A stretch of DNA of 64,000 nt from Treponema sp. Lineage in GTDB: Bacteria > Spirochaetota > Spirochaetia > Treponematales > Treponemataceae. Below the pieces are notes generated by a model. The model saw only the letters and a list, made by a program, of their open reading frames with translations, was not told where the DNA came from and did no database searches. Both the position numbers and the translations under genes were made by a program. Below are positions 24,839 through 34,407 of the stretch, piece by piece. The DNA is taken from assembly GCA_017963165.1 (NCBI GenBank), contig JAGCTZ010000058.1:1-64000 (forward strand). Reading direction: 5' to 3'. Numbering within the stretch: the stretch's first letter is position 1; every line of letters begins with the position of its first letter.

Positions 24839-26731
24839 CTATTCGATTTTTGAATTAGCATTTTCAAGACCTTTCTTAGCAGTTTCGTTTTCCGGATCTT
24901 TTTTAAGAACGCTTGTATATTGTGCAGCTGCTGCAGAATAATTCTTTTCTATCATAAGGATATTTGCAACGTTATTCATAGCAGCAATTGAACCTGCATT
25001 AGCAGCTTTCTGGAATTCTTTTTTAGCTTCGGAATAGCGGCCTGCTCTTACAAGAGCAACACCAAGTCTGTTTGAATCACCATCTGCCCTTGCACGCTTG
25101 ATAACAGCTTCTATATCAGAAGCAATATAATCCTGAATTGCTGATTTTATATTTTTAATAAGGTCGTCTTGCTTTGGAGTAATGATATTTGCGCTGTTAC
25201 TGTAAGCAACAGGCTTATAAATATTCCAGGCATCTGTTGTATCAATAAATTCGTAATAGTTTTCTTCGTCACTAAAGCATTTTACAATTGCTTCGGAACC
25301 AGCTTTGTAGCTTGCGGTAAAGCCCTTTTCCAGATTTGCCATTGAAAGTGCAAGATAAACCTCGTCATTTTCTTCATCTATAACAAGACCATCTGTTGAA
25401 GCAAAGTTACTAAGTGCCTGACTCTTTCCTATATTAAGCTTTACAAGAACTATAAAATCATCAGGAGCGGCAATAAAGCCCGAAGGAACATTTACTACCT
25501 GAAGGCATGAACATACAAGAACACCAAGATCATCATAATCGCCCGAAAGATATTGAAGTGTCTGCAGCGGATACTGAATTGAATCAAGTTCGTATGTCAA
25601 ATGATTTGAACTGTAAGGAGTAACATTGTCTTCGGAATAGCTTATTCCAACAAGGCGCATACCTTCAATAATTCCTATTGCATACTGAAGATTTGCATTC
25701 ATACCTGTATAAATATTGTTTCTTGTAATACCGGCAATTTCTTTTGCAAAAGCAGCAATTTCTTGTGAATCAGGAGAAATAAAGGCAACAAGAGCCGCAT
25801 TATCACTCCAGACAAAGGCGTTTCTGTTATAAACAGAAATAACTACAGGCTCAACAACTGACATTTTTTTACCAAGCAGTTCATATTCAATAACAACTTC
25901 GCCGCTAAGCTTTCCATTTTCTGTAAACTGAAGAAGCTCATCAGAAAAATCGGCATATAACGGGAAATCAACAGATGAATGCCTGTTTATTTTGTCTGCA
26001 GTTCCACAAAGCTTAATACCTGTAGTATATTTTCCAGCTCTGAAGCTTACATGAACATTTCTAAGTTCTGCACCTTCATCATTTTTAATGATTACAGTAC
26101 CAAACGGCTCATACGAATAAACATAACTGAATACAGGGAAAACATCACCATCCTGCTCTATCTTTGCAGAAATTGCAGAACGCTTAGATTTACTTCCTAC
26201 ACTTCCACTAAGACGAAGCGAAAGTCCGGCAAAAGGTCCTGAAACGAAACCGTTTGATAAAGTTATATTAAATGAAGAATAACCGCCTACAAGATTTAAT
26301 GAAATAGAAGGATTAATTCTAAAGCCTGCTTCGGCAAAAGCCCTGTAATAAAAATCAGAAAGAACAACGTTATTTCCGGGATTGTTTGAACCAAGCTTAC
26401 TTACAATAGTATCTGCACCGAATGATAAACCTGCACCTACATACAAACGCGAAACAGGATAATAATATGCTCCAAGATTAAGACCACCAAAAAAAACATT
26501 CATTCCTTCTGAACCGCCATCGGGACGTTCAAAGAAATAACCGCCTTCAAGGCCTGGCGTAAAAATATTGAATAAATCAATATTTCCTTGAGCAATTCCA
26601 CCAGGGGCCATTCTCATGCTGCTTTCCAAAGGAAACATCATGCAGGGTTCTATTTTGAATACAAAATCAAGTGCTGACATTGAAATGGAGAGATTCACAA
26701 GAAGCAGAAAAGAAAGAAAAAGTTTTTTCAT
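24839..26731 (-). CDS. Paralogue of the barrel/transglutaminase-like protein, catalytic residues lost, TPR tail
   Basis: A 630-aa exported protein with the same layout as its neighbour: signal peptide, barrel-like half, linker with conserved NRNAFVWSDNAALVAFIS, and a transglutaminase-like region. The active-site block reads LSGDYDDLGVLVCS, with Tyr where the neighbour has the nucleophile Cys, and APDDFIVLV where it has the GHIYMAF histidine. The fold is therefore probably catalytically dead. The C-terminal 70 residues are TPR repeats (RLGVALVRAGRYSEAKKEFQKAA, NNVANILMIEKNYSAAAAQY). It likely scaffolds or regulates the active paralogue encoded nine bases downstream. It is divergent from dnaE. 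Confidence 0.75.
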   Translation of the reverse strand: MKKLFLSFLLLVNLSISMSALDFVFKIEPCMMFPLESSMRMAPGGIAQGNIDLFNIFTPGLEGGYFFERPDGGSEGMNVFFGGLNLGAYYYPVSRLYVGAGLSFGADTIVSKLGSNNPGNNVVLSDFYYRAFAEAGFRINPSISLNLVGGYSSFNITLSNGFVSGPFAGLSLRLSGSVGSKSKRSAISAKIEQDGDVFPVFSYVYSYEPFGTVIIKNDEGAELRNVHVSFRAGKYTTGIKLCGTADKINRHSSVDFPLYADFSDELLQFTENGKLSGEVVIEYELLGKKMSVVEPVVISVYNRNAFVWSDNAALVAFISPDSQEIAAFAKEIAGITRNNIYTGMNANLQYAIGIIEGMRLVGISYSEDNVTPYSSNHLTYELDSIQYPLQTLQYLSGDYDDLGVLVCSCLQVVNVPSGFIAAPDDFIVLVKLNIGKSQALSNFASTDGLVIDEENDEVYLALSMANLEKGFTASYKAGSEAIVKCFSDEENYYEFIDTTDAWNIYKPVAYSNSANIITPKQDDLIKNIKSAIQDYIASDIEAVIKRARADGDSNRLGVALVRAGRYSEAKKEFQKAANAGSIAAMNNVANILMIEKNYSAAAAQYTSVLKKDPENETAKKGLENANSKIE

Positions 26732-26763
26732 CGTTTCAAAGTTCCATTATATAGAATATATTT

Positions 26764-26792
26764 ATTATACATTGTATTTTTTGAACGGGCAA
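26764..26792 (-). promoter_or_regulatory. Promoter of the barrel/transglutaminase-like pair
   Basis: On the minus strand TTGCCC and TATAAT are separated by 17 bases, placing transcription start about 26 bases before the ATG at 26731. A second TATAAT lies at 26745-26750. Confidence 0.45.
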
Positions 26793-26837
26793 GCATTCAT
26801 TTCTTATTTTATCCCTTGAACTTTCTTGTTTTATCCC

Positions 26838-26866
26838 TTGAATTAAAACAAAAATTCCAACATACT
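26838..26866 (+). promoter_or_regulatory. Candidate leaderless promoter of dnaE
   Basis: TTGAAT and CATACT are 17 bases apart and the ATG follows CATACT after six bases. No Shine-Dalgarno sequence is present. The TTTTATCCCTTGAA segment upstream occurs twice in tandem (26805-26842). Confidence 0.35.
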
Positions 26867-26872
26867 AATTTT

Positions 26873-29800
26873 ATGGCTGACATACATACATTCCCTGATG
26901 CACCGGAAGGAACACCGGTTGCTAACTTTGTTCACCTGCATGTACACTCCGATTATTCGCTTTTGGACAGCTGTGCAAAGCTGGATGCCCTTATTGCAAA
27001 AGCAAAACGCCTTAACATGCCTGCTCTTGCGCTTACTGACCATGGAAACATGTTTGGAGTTCTGAATTTTGAACACATTTGTCATGCCAACGGAATAAAT
27101 CCTATTGTCGGCGAAGAATTTTATGTTGCATACGGAAGTCACCTTGAAAAAAATGATGTTCCTTACAGCCATAAAGGAGAAGACGGCGACCGTCATGCAC
27201 ATTATTTTCACCTTATTCTTCTTTGCGAAAACCAGAAGGGCTACGAAAACATGTCGTGGCTTTCGTCTATTGCATTTACAGAAGGTCTTTATTACGGAAA
27301 ACCACGTATAGATTTTGAACTGCTTGAAAAATATCACGAAGGTTTAATCTGCCTTTCTGCATGTATTCAGGGCGAATTACCACAGCTGCTGCTTGCCGGA
27401 ATGGATAAAGAAGCAGAAGAACTTGCATTAAAATACAAGAATCTTTTTGGACCTGATCATTATTATATAGAGCTTCAGGACCATGGACTGCCAGACCAGA
27501 AGGTTGTTGCAGAAAAAATGATTGCGCTGGCCCACAAGCTTGATATTCCTCTTGTTGTAACAAACGATATTCACTATGTAGAGCAGGAGGATGCCGAAGC
27601 ACAGGATGCACTTCGCTGCATAGGCTTTAAGGATATTCTTACAGAGCCTCATTCACGCATGGGTGGAGAACAGAATCTTACCTCCTGGTATTTTAAGACA
27701 GAACAGGAAATGCGTCTGCTTTTCCCACAGTGCCCGGAAGCATACGACAACACAGTTAAGATTGCAAATATGTGCAATCTTACAATTCATCAATATAAAA
27801 CAGAAGAGCTAAAGGCTTGTCTTCCACGCTTTGAGCTTCCAAAGGAATTCCAGAAACACGGTGATGATTATGCGGCAAACCAGGATGATTTTGTACGCCA
27901 CCTTGTAGAAGAAGGACTTCGCCGCCGTTATGTAGAAATAACTCCCGAAATCCGTGACCGTGCAGAATATGAGCTTGGAATTATTTTTAAGATGGGCTTT
28001 AGCGGATACTTTCTTATTGTATGGGAATTTATCCACTGGTCTAAGCAGAACGGCATTCCTATTGGTCCTGGACGAGGTTCCGGCGCCGGTTCTCTTGTAG
28101 CCTATTGTCTTGAAATTACAGATATTGACCCGTTCCGCTTTGGATTGATTTTTGAACGATTCTTAAATCCTGAACGTGTATCAATGCCCGATTTTGACGT
28201 TGATATGGACTTCGACTTTAGGCAGGATATTATTCAGCATACGCGTGATCTTTACGGTGAACCACAGGTTGGTCATATCGTAACGTTTGGTACTCTTAAG
28301 GCAAAACAGGTTATTGCAGATGTTGGACGTGTTTTAAATATTCCGCTTAGCGAAGTAAACATGCTCAAAAAATGCATTCCGGATAACCCTAAGGCAACTC
28401 TAAAAAGTGCCTTTGAACCGCCAAGCGATAAATTCCCGGACGGCGGTCAGCTGATTCCTTACAAGGATGACCCGCGCTATCAAAAGCTTTTTGAGCTGGC
28501 CTTTAAGCTTGAAAACGTAAACCGCAATACAGGTCTTCATGCTTCAGGAATGGTAATTGGTCTTACTGCCCTTCCAAACTGGGCACCTGTATTTAAAGAT
28601 CCAAAAACAGGTGAAGTTGGCGTTCAGTACACAATGGATATAATCGAGCCTTGTGGTCTTGTTAAGTTTGACTACCTTGGTCTTAAAACGCTTTCGCTTA
28701 TCCGTTATGCAGAAAACATCATAAATAAACACAAAAAGCCCGAAGAACCGGATTTCCATACAGACAAAGTAAGCGAAACAGATGAACTTACCTTTAAGCT
28801 GTTCCAGCGAGGAGACTCTGTTGCCGTATTCCAGTTTGAATCTCCGGGTATGCAGGATATTCTGCGTAAGTTCAAACCGGAAAAACTTGAAGACCTTGTT
28901 GCGTTGAATGCGCTTTATCGACCAGGTCCGATGGATTGTATTCCTCAGTACATCGAAGGTAAATGGAAGCCGGAAACTATCCACTACCCTGATCCTGCGC
29001 TTGAAGATCTTCTTAAAGAAACATACGGTGTAATGGTTTACCAGGAACAGATTATGAAGGTTGCCCAGATTATTGCAGGCTTCTCTCTTGGTGGCGCAGA
29101 TATGCTTCGTCGTGCCATGGGAAAGAAAAAGCCGGAAGTTTTGATGGGCAAGAAAAAGGATTTTATAGAAGGTGCACTTAAAAAAGGTTATTCTGAACAG
29201 CATGCTGATGAAATTTTTGAAATAATGGTTCCTTTTGCCGGCTACGGTTTTAACAAATCGCATGCAGCAGCTTATTCTGTTCTTGCATATCGAACAGGCT
29301 GGCTCAAGGCACACAGGCCTGCAGAATTTATGGCTGCAAACCTTACAAACGAAATTACCTCTACAGATGGACTTCCATTCTATCTTGAAGAAGCACGCAA
29401 AATGGGTGTTCCGGTTGATCCTCCAGATGTAAACCGTTCCGATGTAGTTTTTGATGTTGTAAACGGACGAATTGTCTTTGGTCTTAAAGGAATAAAAGGT
29501 ATGGGCGACTCTGCAGCAAAAGCAATTGTTGCAGAACGAGAAGCTAACGGTCCGTATAAAAACTTTATGGACTTTTTAAAACGAATAGGCGTTAAGACAG
29601 ACGAAGACGGAAAAGTAATCATAAATAAAAAAGCCATAGAAGTTTTGATTAAAACGGGGGCCTTTGACAATACTGGTAAAGAAGATGGTACAAATTATAA
29701 CCGTGTAACTTTGCTTCATAACATGGAAGGCGCAATCAATTATGTAAACGCAATCTTTGCTGACGAAAAGAAAGGTCAGGAAAGTCTTTTTGGTGATTTT

Positions 29801-30553
29801 TCAGAAGAAGAGCTTTCGTATACAGAGTTTGAATTTGAAAAAATAGAAGATGTTCCTACAATGCAGATTCTTAATCTTGAAAAAGAATGTATCGGTTGTT
29901 ATGTAAGCGGAAACCCTCTTGATGATTATAAAAAGGCAATTGCCCGTGCAGTTACACTTAAATCTTCTACAATAGAAAGGGCTGCTGCCGAAGATAGAGC
30001 CGAAAAAGCTCAGCTGGAAGCAGCAGGTGTAAATCAATGGCAAAGGCGCGATGCAGGAAAATCCTATATTGCTTTGGGAATGCTTTCGGGACTTCGTGTA
30101 ATCCGTACAAAAAAAGGCGACGACATGGCTTTTGCACGACTTGTTGATTACGAAGGCGAAATTGATTGTACATTCTTCCCAAAGGTTTGGGGCGTAATGC
30201 GAAATACCCTTGAAGACGGTGGTATTTATGCTTTTAGGGGAAAAGTAGATGGAACAAGAGGAACTCCTTCGCTGCTTGTAGATTCAATGGAAGATGCAAA
30301 GGCGCTTGAAAATCACTCTGTCGAAGCTGTACATATTCTTGTAGGCTCTAATTTTACAAGCGAAGCAGCAATTGCAGATTTAAAAAATTTTTTATTTGAT
30401 GAAACAGGCAATTGTTCAGTATATTTTCATATAGACGCAGGAAATAATCCTTACGTCATAAAAGCCAATAATCAGCTGCACATGAATGCAAATGACGAGA
30501 CAATTGAAAAATTAAAATCTCTTGCATTCGTGCAGGACGTCTGGCTGGAATAG
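26873..30553 (+). CDS. dnaE: DNA polymerase III alpha subunit
   Basis: A 1226-aa replicative polymerase of the DnaE1 type. The PHP domain starts at FVHLHVHSDYSLLDS and includes ALALTDHGNMFG. The polymerase palm has the catalytic aspartates in MPDFDVDMDFDF, with GPGRGSGAGSLVAYCL upstream and the later FNKSHAAAYSVLAYRTGWLKAH motif. The tudor/HhH region and an OB domain (AFARLVDYEGEIDCTFFPKVW) complete it. I chose ATG 26873 because residues upstream do not look like DnaE and the family starts shortly before the PHP histidines. No ribosome binding site precedes it. It stands alone, divergent from the exported paralogue pair and followed after about 70 bases by the YggT gene. Confidence 0.96.
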   Translation: MADIHTFPDAPEGTPVANFVHLHVHSDYSLLDSCAKLDALIAKAKRLNMPALALTDHGNMFGVLNFEHICHANGINPIVGEEFYVAYGSHLEKNDVPYSHKGEDGDRHAHYFHLILLCENQKGYENMSWLSSIAFTEGLYYGKPRIDFELLEKYHEGLICLSACIQGELPQLLLAGMDKEAEELALKYKNLFGPDHYYIELQDHGLPDQKVVAEKMIALAHKLDIPLVVTNDIHYVEQEDAEAQDALRCIGFKDILTEPHSRMGGEQNLTSWYFKTEQEMRLLFPQCPEAYDNTVKIANMCNLTIHQYKTEELKACLPRFELPKEFQKHGDDYAANQDDFVRHLVEEGLRRRYVEITPEIRDRAEYELGIIFKMGFSGYFLIVWEFIHWSKQNGIPIGPGRGSGAGSLVAYCLEITDIDPFRFGLIFERFLNPERVSMPDFDVDMDFDFRQDIIQHTRDLYGEPQVGHIVTFGTLKAKQVIADVGRVLNIPLSEVNMLKKCIPDNPKATLKSAFEPPSDKFPDGGQLIPYKDDPRYQKLFELAFKLENVNRNTGLHASGMVIGLTALPNWAPVFKDPKTGEVGVQYTMDIIEPCGLVKFDYLGLKTLSLIRYAENIINKHKKPEEPDFHTDKVSETDELTFKLFQRGDSVAVFQFESPGMQDILRKFKPEKLEDLVALNALYRPGPMDCIPQYIEGKWKPETIHYPDPALEDLLKETYGVMVYQEQIMKVAQIIAGFSLGGADMLRRAMGKKKPEVLMGKKKDFIEGALKKGYSEQHADEIFEIMVPFAGYGFNKSHAAAYSVLAYRTGWLKAHRPAEFMAANLTNEITSTDGLPFYLEEARKMGVPVDPPDVNRSDVVFDVVNGRIVFGLKGIKGMGDSAAKAIVAEREANGPYKNFMDFLKRIGVKTDEDGKVIINKKAIEVLIKTGAFDNTGKEDGTNYNRVTLLHNMEGAINYVNAIFADEKKGQESLFGDFSEEELSYTEFEFEKIEDVPTMQILNLEKECIGCYVSGNPLDDYKKAIARAVTLKSSTIERAAAEDRAEKAQLEAAGVNQWQRRDAGKSYIALGMLSGLRVIRTKKGDDMAFARLVDYEGEIDCTFFPKVWGVMRNTLEDGGIYAFRGKVDGTRGTPSLLVDSMEDAKALENHSVEAVHILVGSNFTSEAAIADLKNFLFDETGNCSVYFHIDAGNNPYVIKANNQLHMNANDETIEKLKSLAFVQDVWLE

Positions 30554-30626
30554 AAAGATGAATTGTGGTCCCGGAGCCTGTTAAAGGGTTCAAAGGACTG
30601 CAATTCCATCAACGGGAGGTACCTCT

Positions 30627-31220
30627 ATGGTTCAAGCAATTTTATCATTTCTTTCGGCAGTAATAATCATATATACAATACTCTGCCTTATTTCGATTTT
30701 TATGACCTGGATTCCAGGAGCAAAGTTTACAAGATTTGGAAAAATCATTTCTTCCATTACAGATCCATACTTAAGAGTTTTTTCGCGACGCGGCTGGTTC
30801 CGTTTTGGAAACATTGATTTTTCACCGATTCTTGCAATTGGAATTCTTTCCCTGGTTTCTTCTATTCTTGGCGGAATAACAACAACAGGACGCATTTACT
30901 TTGGTGGAATTCTGGCAACAATCTTAAACATGCTCTGGAGTGTTTGTTCTTCTCTTCTTACAATTTTTTTCCTGCTCATTCTTATCCGCTGGATTGTGCT
31001 GCTTGCAAACAAAGGTCAGGTTTCCACAAACTCAGCATGGTATCAGCTTGATCTTATGCTTCAGAAATTCGTTTACAAGTTAGGTAATTCTTTTGTTAAG
31101 AATAACCTGACTTACCAGAAGGCACTTCTTATAAGCTGGATTTCGATTGGAATTATATGGGTTATTGCAAGAATTCTTTTTGGAATTCTGATTATGCTTT
31201 GTTATAAAATTCCGTTCTAA
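30627..31220 (+). CDS. YggT family membrane protein, duplicated domain
   Basis: A 197-aa integral membrane protein. The YggT pattern is clear in the first half: helix, then TDPYLRVFSRRGWFRFGNIDFSPILAIGIL. A second pair of helices forms a degenerate repeat in the C-terminal half. The family is linked to cell division or osmotic tolerance in other bacteria, without a defined activity. GGGAGG lies seven bases before the ATG, giving the strongest ribosome binding site in this part of the window. recG follows 60 bases downstream on the same strand. Confidence 0.8.
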   Translation: MVQAILSFLSAVIIIYTILCLISIFMTWIPGAKFTRFGKIISSITDPYLRVFSRRGWFRFGNIDFSPILAIGILSLVSSILGGITTTGRIYFGGILATILNMLWSVCSSLLTIFFLLILIRWIVLLANKGQVSTNSAWYQLDLMLQKFVYKLGNSFVKNNLTYQKALLISWISIGIIWVIARILFGILIMLCYKIPF

Positions 31221-31221
31221 T

Positions 31222-31269
31222 GTCATTGCAGGAAGCAAAACGGCAGCTTTGGGGTTGCCATACTTCCCC
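31222..31269 (+). other. Inverted repeat between the YggT gene and recG
   Basis: TTGCAGGAAG is matched, with a 2-base bulge, by CTTCCCCTGCAA about 30 bases later, and GGCA/TGCC pair inside. It lies just before the recG start, which has no Shine-Dalgarno sequence. It may be a weak attenuator or control recG translation. Confidence 0.3.
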
Positions 31270-31280
31270 TGCAAAGACGT

Positions 31281-33446
31281 ATGCCTATGAAGATAAACGA
31301 CATAAAAACGCCTGTCTCCTCAATTTCGGGGGTGGGTCCGCAGCTTACAAAAAACCTCTCAAAGTTAAACATCTTTACAGTCGGAGATTTACTGCAGTAT
31401 TATCCGCGCGGCTACGAAGACCGTTCTGTAAAAGTTACGCTTGCAGAATATAAAACACATCCCAAAATTCATACAGTCGCAAGAGTAATGGGTCAGGAAT
31501 GGTTCGGCTACGGACGAATGAAAACACTTAAAATTCTTATAAATGATGGAACAGCCCCTGCAGAATTAATCTGTTTTAATAGAGCGTTTTTAGAAAACCA
31601 GCTTGTTACAGGCTCTGTAATAACTGTAACAGGTGCCTTTTATGTAAAATATAATAAGCTTCAAAGCAGTTCGTTTGAAGTTACAAAAATGAACTTTGAG
31701 CAGGAAGTAACTGCCGCAGCGCTAAAAGCAGCACAACCGCTCAACACAGGAATTCTTCCTGTCTATCATCTTACAGAAGGCGTTACACACAAGGCACTTT
31801 ACAAAGCAATCTGTTCTGCAGTGGTACAATATGCTCATGGCATAGACAATGAAATTCCCGAACAGATAATAAGTCAGCGGGGACTTGAAACAAAACAGGA
31901 AGCAATTAAAAGCATACATCAGCCAAAAACTCTTGCCGATGCAAAGCTTGCACGAAAAACACTTGCCTACGAAGAATTATATCATCTGCAATATGCAATT
32001 GCACAACGGGCTTTCCGTCACCGCGGTTATATTCCCGAGCAGGAAATTACAGTAGAAACAAATGCAGCACCACAAGCTGAAACTTCTGACGGTTCAATTT
32101 CTACGGCACTTTTCCGTTCTTCACTTTCGCCGTTGCAGCGCGAGTTGATGGATAAGCTTCCGTTTGATCTTACTCCAGACCAGCAGAAAGTTATATTTGA
32201 AATGAATGCCGAAATTGACCGGGGCTTTACACAACGTTACAAACCACAGGAAAATAAAGACAGACCTCCTTTTACAATGGCAAGACTTTTACAGGGCGAC
32301 GTTGGTTCAGGTAAAACACTCACTGCCCTTTTTATATGTCTGCGTGTAATCAATTATGGCGGACAATGTGCATTTATGGCACCTACAGAAATTCTTGCGC
32401 GCCAGCATGCAGAAACAACTTCAAGAATGCTTGATTGTCTTGGAATCAGAACAGCGTTTTTAACTGGCAATATAAAGGCTTCCGGTCGCACACAGCTTTT
32501 AAAGGCCCTTAAAGCAGGCGAAATAGACATTCTTATTGGGACACATGCACTTTTTTCGGCACAGGTAACTTACAAGGATTTGCAGCTTGCTGTAATTGAT
32601 GAACAGCATCGATTTGGAGTTTTACAGCGTCAGGCAATAATTGCAAAGGGGCGTGTTTCCGAAGAAAACGGAATGACAAGCGAACCGCACCTTTTGATGA
32701 TGAGCGCAACTCCAATTCCGCAGACACTGGCTCTTACAATGTTCGGCGACCTTGATGTTTCTATAATAAAATCTATGCCAAAAGGACGAAAACCTATTCA
32801 GACCTATCTTGTAAAAGAAGGAAACGAAACAAACGCCTACGAAGCTGTCCGTAAAGAGCTTGCAAAAGGTCATCAGGCATATTTTGTTTATCCTGCAATT
32901 CAATCGGATGGGGACTATAAATCGGCTGAACAGAATTTTGAACAGCTCAAAAAGATTTTCCCTGAATATAAATGTGCACTTGTTCATAGCAAAATTGATG
33001 AAGAAGAACAGGCAAAGGCTCTTAGCGATTTTCATGACGGCAAGCTTCAGATTCTTGTTGCTACAACTGTAATAGAAGTTGGAGTTGATGTACCTAATGC
33101 AACCTGTATGGTAATAGAACAGGCAGATCATTTTGGAATGGCTCAGCTTCATCAGCTTAGAGGACGCGTTGGTCGTGGAAGCGAGCAGTCATACTGCTTT
33201 TTGATATACAATAAAAATCTTTCGGAAACAGGCATAGAACGAATGAAGGCTCTGCGCCAGAGTACAGACGGATTTTATATTGCAGAACAGGATTTAAAAA
33301 CCAGAGGCCCGGGCGAATTACAGGGAACTGCCCAGGCCGGTGAACTTTCGTTAGGTATAGCAGATATTTCTAAAGATAAAGACCTTTTACTTCAGGCTCG
33401 TGCCGATGCATTTTCAGCTTTTTCAAGTGCTTATGCAGCAAGGTAA
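31281..33446 (+). CDS. recG: RecG, ATP-dependent branch-migration helicase
   Basis: A 721-aa helicase. The wedge (OB) domain covers about residues 60-160 (KIHTVARVMGQEWFGYGRMKTLKILINDG). The superfamily 2 motor then shows motif I GDVGSGKT, motif Ia PTEILARQHAE, DEQH in VIDEQHRFGVLQ, motif III MSATPIPQTLALT, and the C-terminal motifs ATTVIEVGVDVPNA and QLHQLRGRVGRGSEQSYC. RecG remodels stalled forks and Holliday junctions. Two in-frame ATGs six bases apart are possible starts and neither has a Shine-Dalgarno sequence. The 3' end overlaps the convergent sigma factor gene by 16 bp. Confidence 0.95.
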   Translation: MPMKINDIKTPVSSISGVGPQLTKNLSKLNIFTVGDLLQYYPRGYEDRSVKVTLAEYKTHPKIHTVARVMGQEWFGYGRMKTLKILINDGTAPAELICFNRAFLENQLVTGSVITVTGAFYVKYNKLQSSSFEVTKMNFEQEVTAAALKAAQPLNTGILPVYHLTEGVTHKALYKAICSAVVQYAHGIDNEIPEQIISQRGLETKQEAIKSIHQPKTLADAKLARKTLAYEELYHLQYAIAQRAFRHRGYIPEQEITVETNAAPQAETSDGSISTALFRSSLSPLQRELMDKLPFDLTPDQQKVIFEMNAEIDRGFTQRYKPQENKDRPPFTMARLLQGDVGSGKTLTALFICLRVINYGGQCAFMAPTEILARQHAETTSRMLDCLGIRTAFLTGNIKASGRTQLLKALKAGEIDILIGTHALFSAQVTYKDLQLAVIDEQHRFGVLQRQAIIAKGRVSEENGMTSEPHLLMMSATPIPQTLALTMFGDLDVSIIKSMPKGRKPIQTYLVKEGNETNAYEAVRKELAKGHQAYFVYPAIQSDGDYKSAEQNFEQLKKIFPEYKCALVHSKIDEEEQAKALSDFHDGKLQILVATTVIEVGVDVPNATCMVIEQADHFGMAQLHQLRGRVGRGSEQSYCFLIYNKNLSETGIERMKALRQSTDGFYIAEQDLKTRGPGELQGTAQAGELSLGIADISKDKDLLLQARADAFSAFSSAYAAR

Positions 33447-34270
33447 CCGTCAAGTCTCTTCATTCTTGTAGGATTCTGAAGACGGAAGATTGCCTTTTTT
33501 TCAATCTGGCGTACACGTTCTTTTGTAAGGTTGCACTGCTCGCCTATTTCCTGCAAAGACATTGGCTTGTAACCGTTCAGACCATAGCGCAGACGAAGAA
33601 CTTTTGCTTCATTTGGCTTAAGTGTATCAAGCAGTTTGTCCATATCTTCTTTAAGTGCATTTGAAACAGTAACTTCTTCCGGCTTTTCATAAAGCTCATC
33701 TTCGTAATAATCGCCGACAGAAGAATTGTCGCTATCTTTTGATGAAACTGTAGAATCAAGTGAAACCATTCCGTTGCTTATTGAAAGAAGCTCTCTAACC
33801 TTTGCTTCAGGCATGTTAAGCATTTCTGCAATCTGTTCACATTCTTCTGTTTCTGTAAGAGTTCCATTAATAAGATTGCTTGCATATTCAATACGTACAA
33901 GTTCATTTGCACGGTTAAGCGGCAGACGGATTGCACGGCTTTTTTCGCTTAAAGCTTTAAGTATACTCTGATTAATCCACCATACGGCATAAGAAATAAA
34001 ATGATAGCCGCGTGAAGGTTCAAATTTTTCAATTGCAGTCATAAGACCAATATTACCTTCGCTGATTAAATCGGTCAGGTCAAGACCATGATTCTGATAT
34101 TTTTTGGCAACACGAACAACAAAGCGCAGATTTGCATTAATCATTCTATCTCTGGCAGCTTTATCACCATTTTTTGCTTTTTGTGAAAGCTCTATTTCTT
34201 CTTCGCGTGTAAGAAGCGGAACTTTGTTTATCTCTTTAAGATACATTGCAAGTACATCATCATGTTTCAT
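33431..34270 (-). CDS. Group-2 sigma-70 factor (RpoD/RpoS-like)
   Basis: A 279-aa sigma factor without the long N-terminal region 1 of housekeeping RpoD. Region 1.2 starts DDVLAMYLKEINKVPLLTREEEIELS; region 2 has ANLRFVVRVAKKYQNHGLDLTDLISEGNIGLMTAIEKFEPSRGYHFISYAVWWINQSI; region 3 follows; region 4 has SLQEIGEQCNLTKERVRQIEKKAIFRL. The length is close to that of Borrelia RpoS (about 267 aa). It is preceded by a near-consensus sigma-54 promoter and a GGAGG site seven bases before the ATG. It probably drives an alternative, growth-condition-dependent gene set. It could also be annotated as RpoD-like; the missing region 1.1 favours group 2. Confidence 0.88.
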   Translation of the reverse strand: MKHDDVLAMYLKEINKVPLLTREEEIELSQKAKNGDKAARDRMINANLRFVVRVAKKYQNHGLDLTDLISEGNIGLMTAIEKFEPSRGYHFISYAVWWINQSILKALSEKSRAIRLPLNRANELVRIEYASNLINGTLTETEECEQIAEMLNMPEAKVRELLSISNGMVSLDSTVSSKDSDNSSVGDYYEDELYEKPEEVTVSNALKEDMDKLLDTLKPNEAKVLRLRYGLNGYKPMSLQEIGEQCNLTKERVRQIEKKAIFRLQNPTRMKRLDGYLAA

Positions 34271-34297
34271 ATCATGGCCTCCATCTGCAATATATAT

Positions 34298-34314
34298 AGC
34301 AAGTTTTGTGCCAA
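34298..34314 (-). promoter_or_regulatory. Sigma-54 (RpoN) promoter of the sigma factor gene
   Basis: On the minus strand TTGGCAC-AAAAC-TTGCT matches the -24/-12 consensus TGGCAC-N5-TTGCW exactly in both boxes and spacing. Transcription would begin near 34288, giving a leader of about 18 bases that contains the GGAGG site. No convincing -35/-10 sigma-70 promoter was seen at this position. Confidence 0.75.
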
Positions 34315-34407
34315 GTGCCTGAAAATCGCAAAAAAAGCGGAAATTTAATAAAAAACACCTTAATAGTCAATAAAAATGAGTCAAAAATGTGATTTATGGG
34401 ATTTTGG

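Noticed and set aside
28544..29314. A 256-codon open frame opposite dnaE
   Set aside because: It is a shadow of the strongly biased dnaE codon use on the other strand and encodes Lys/Phe/Cys-rich nonsense without motifs.
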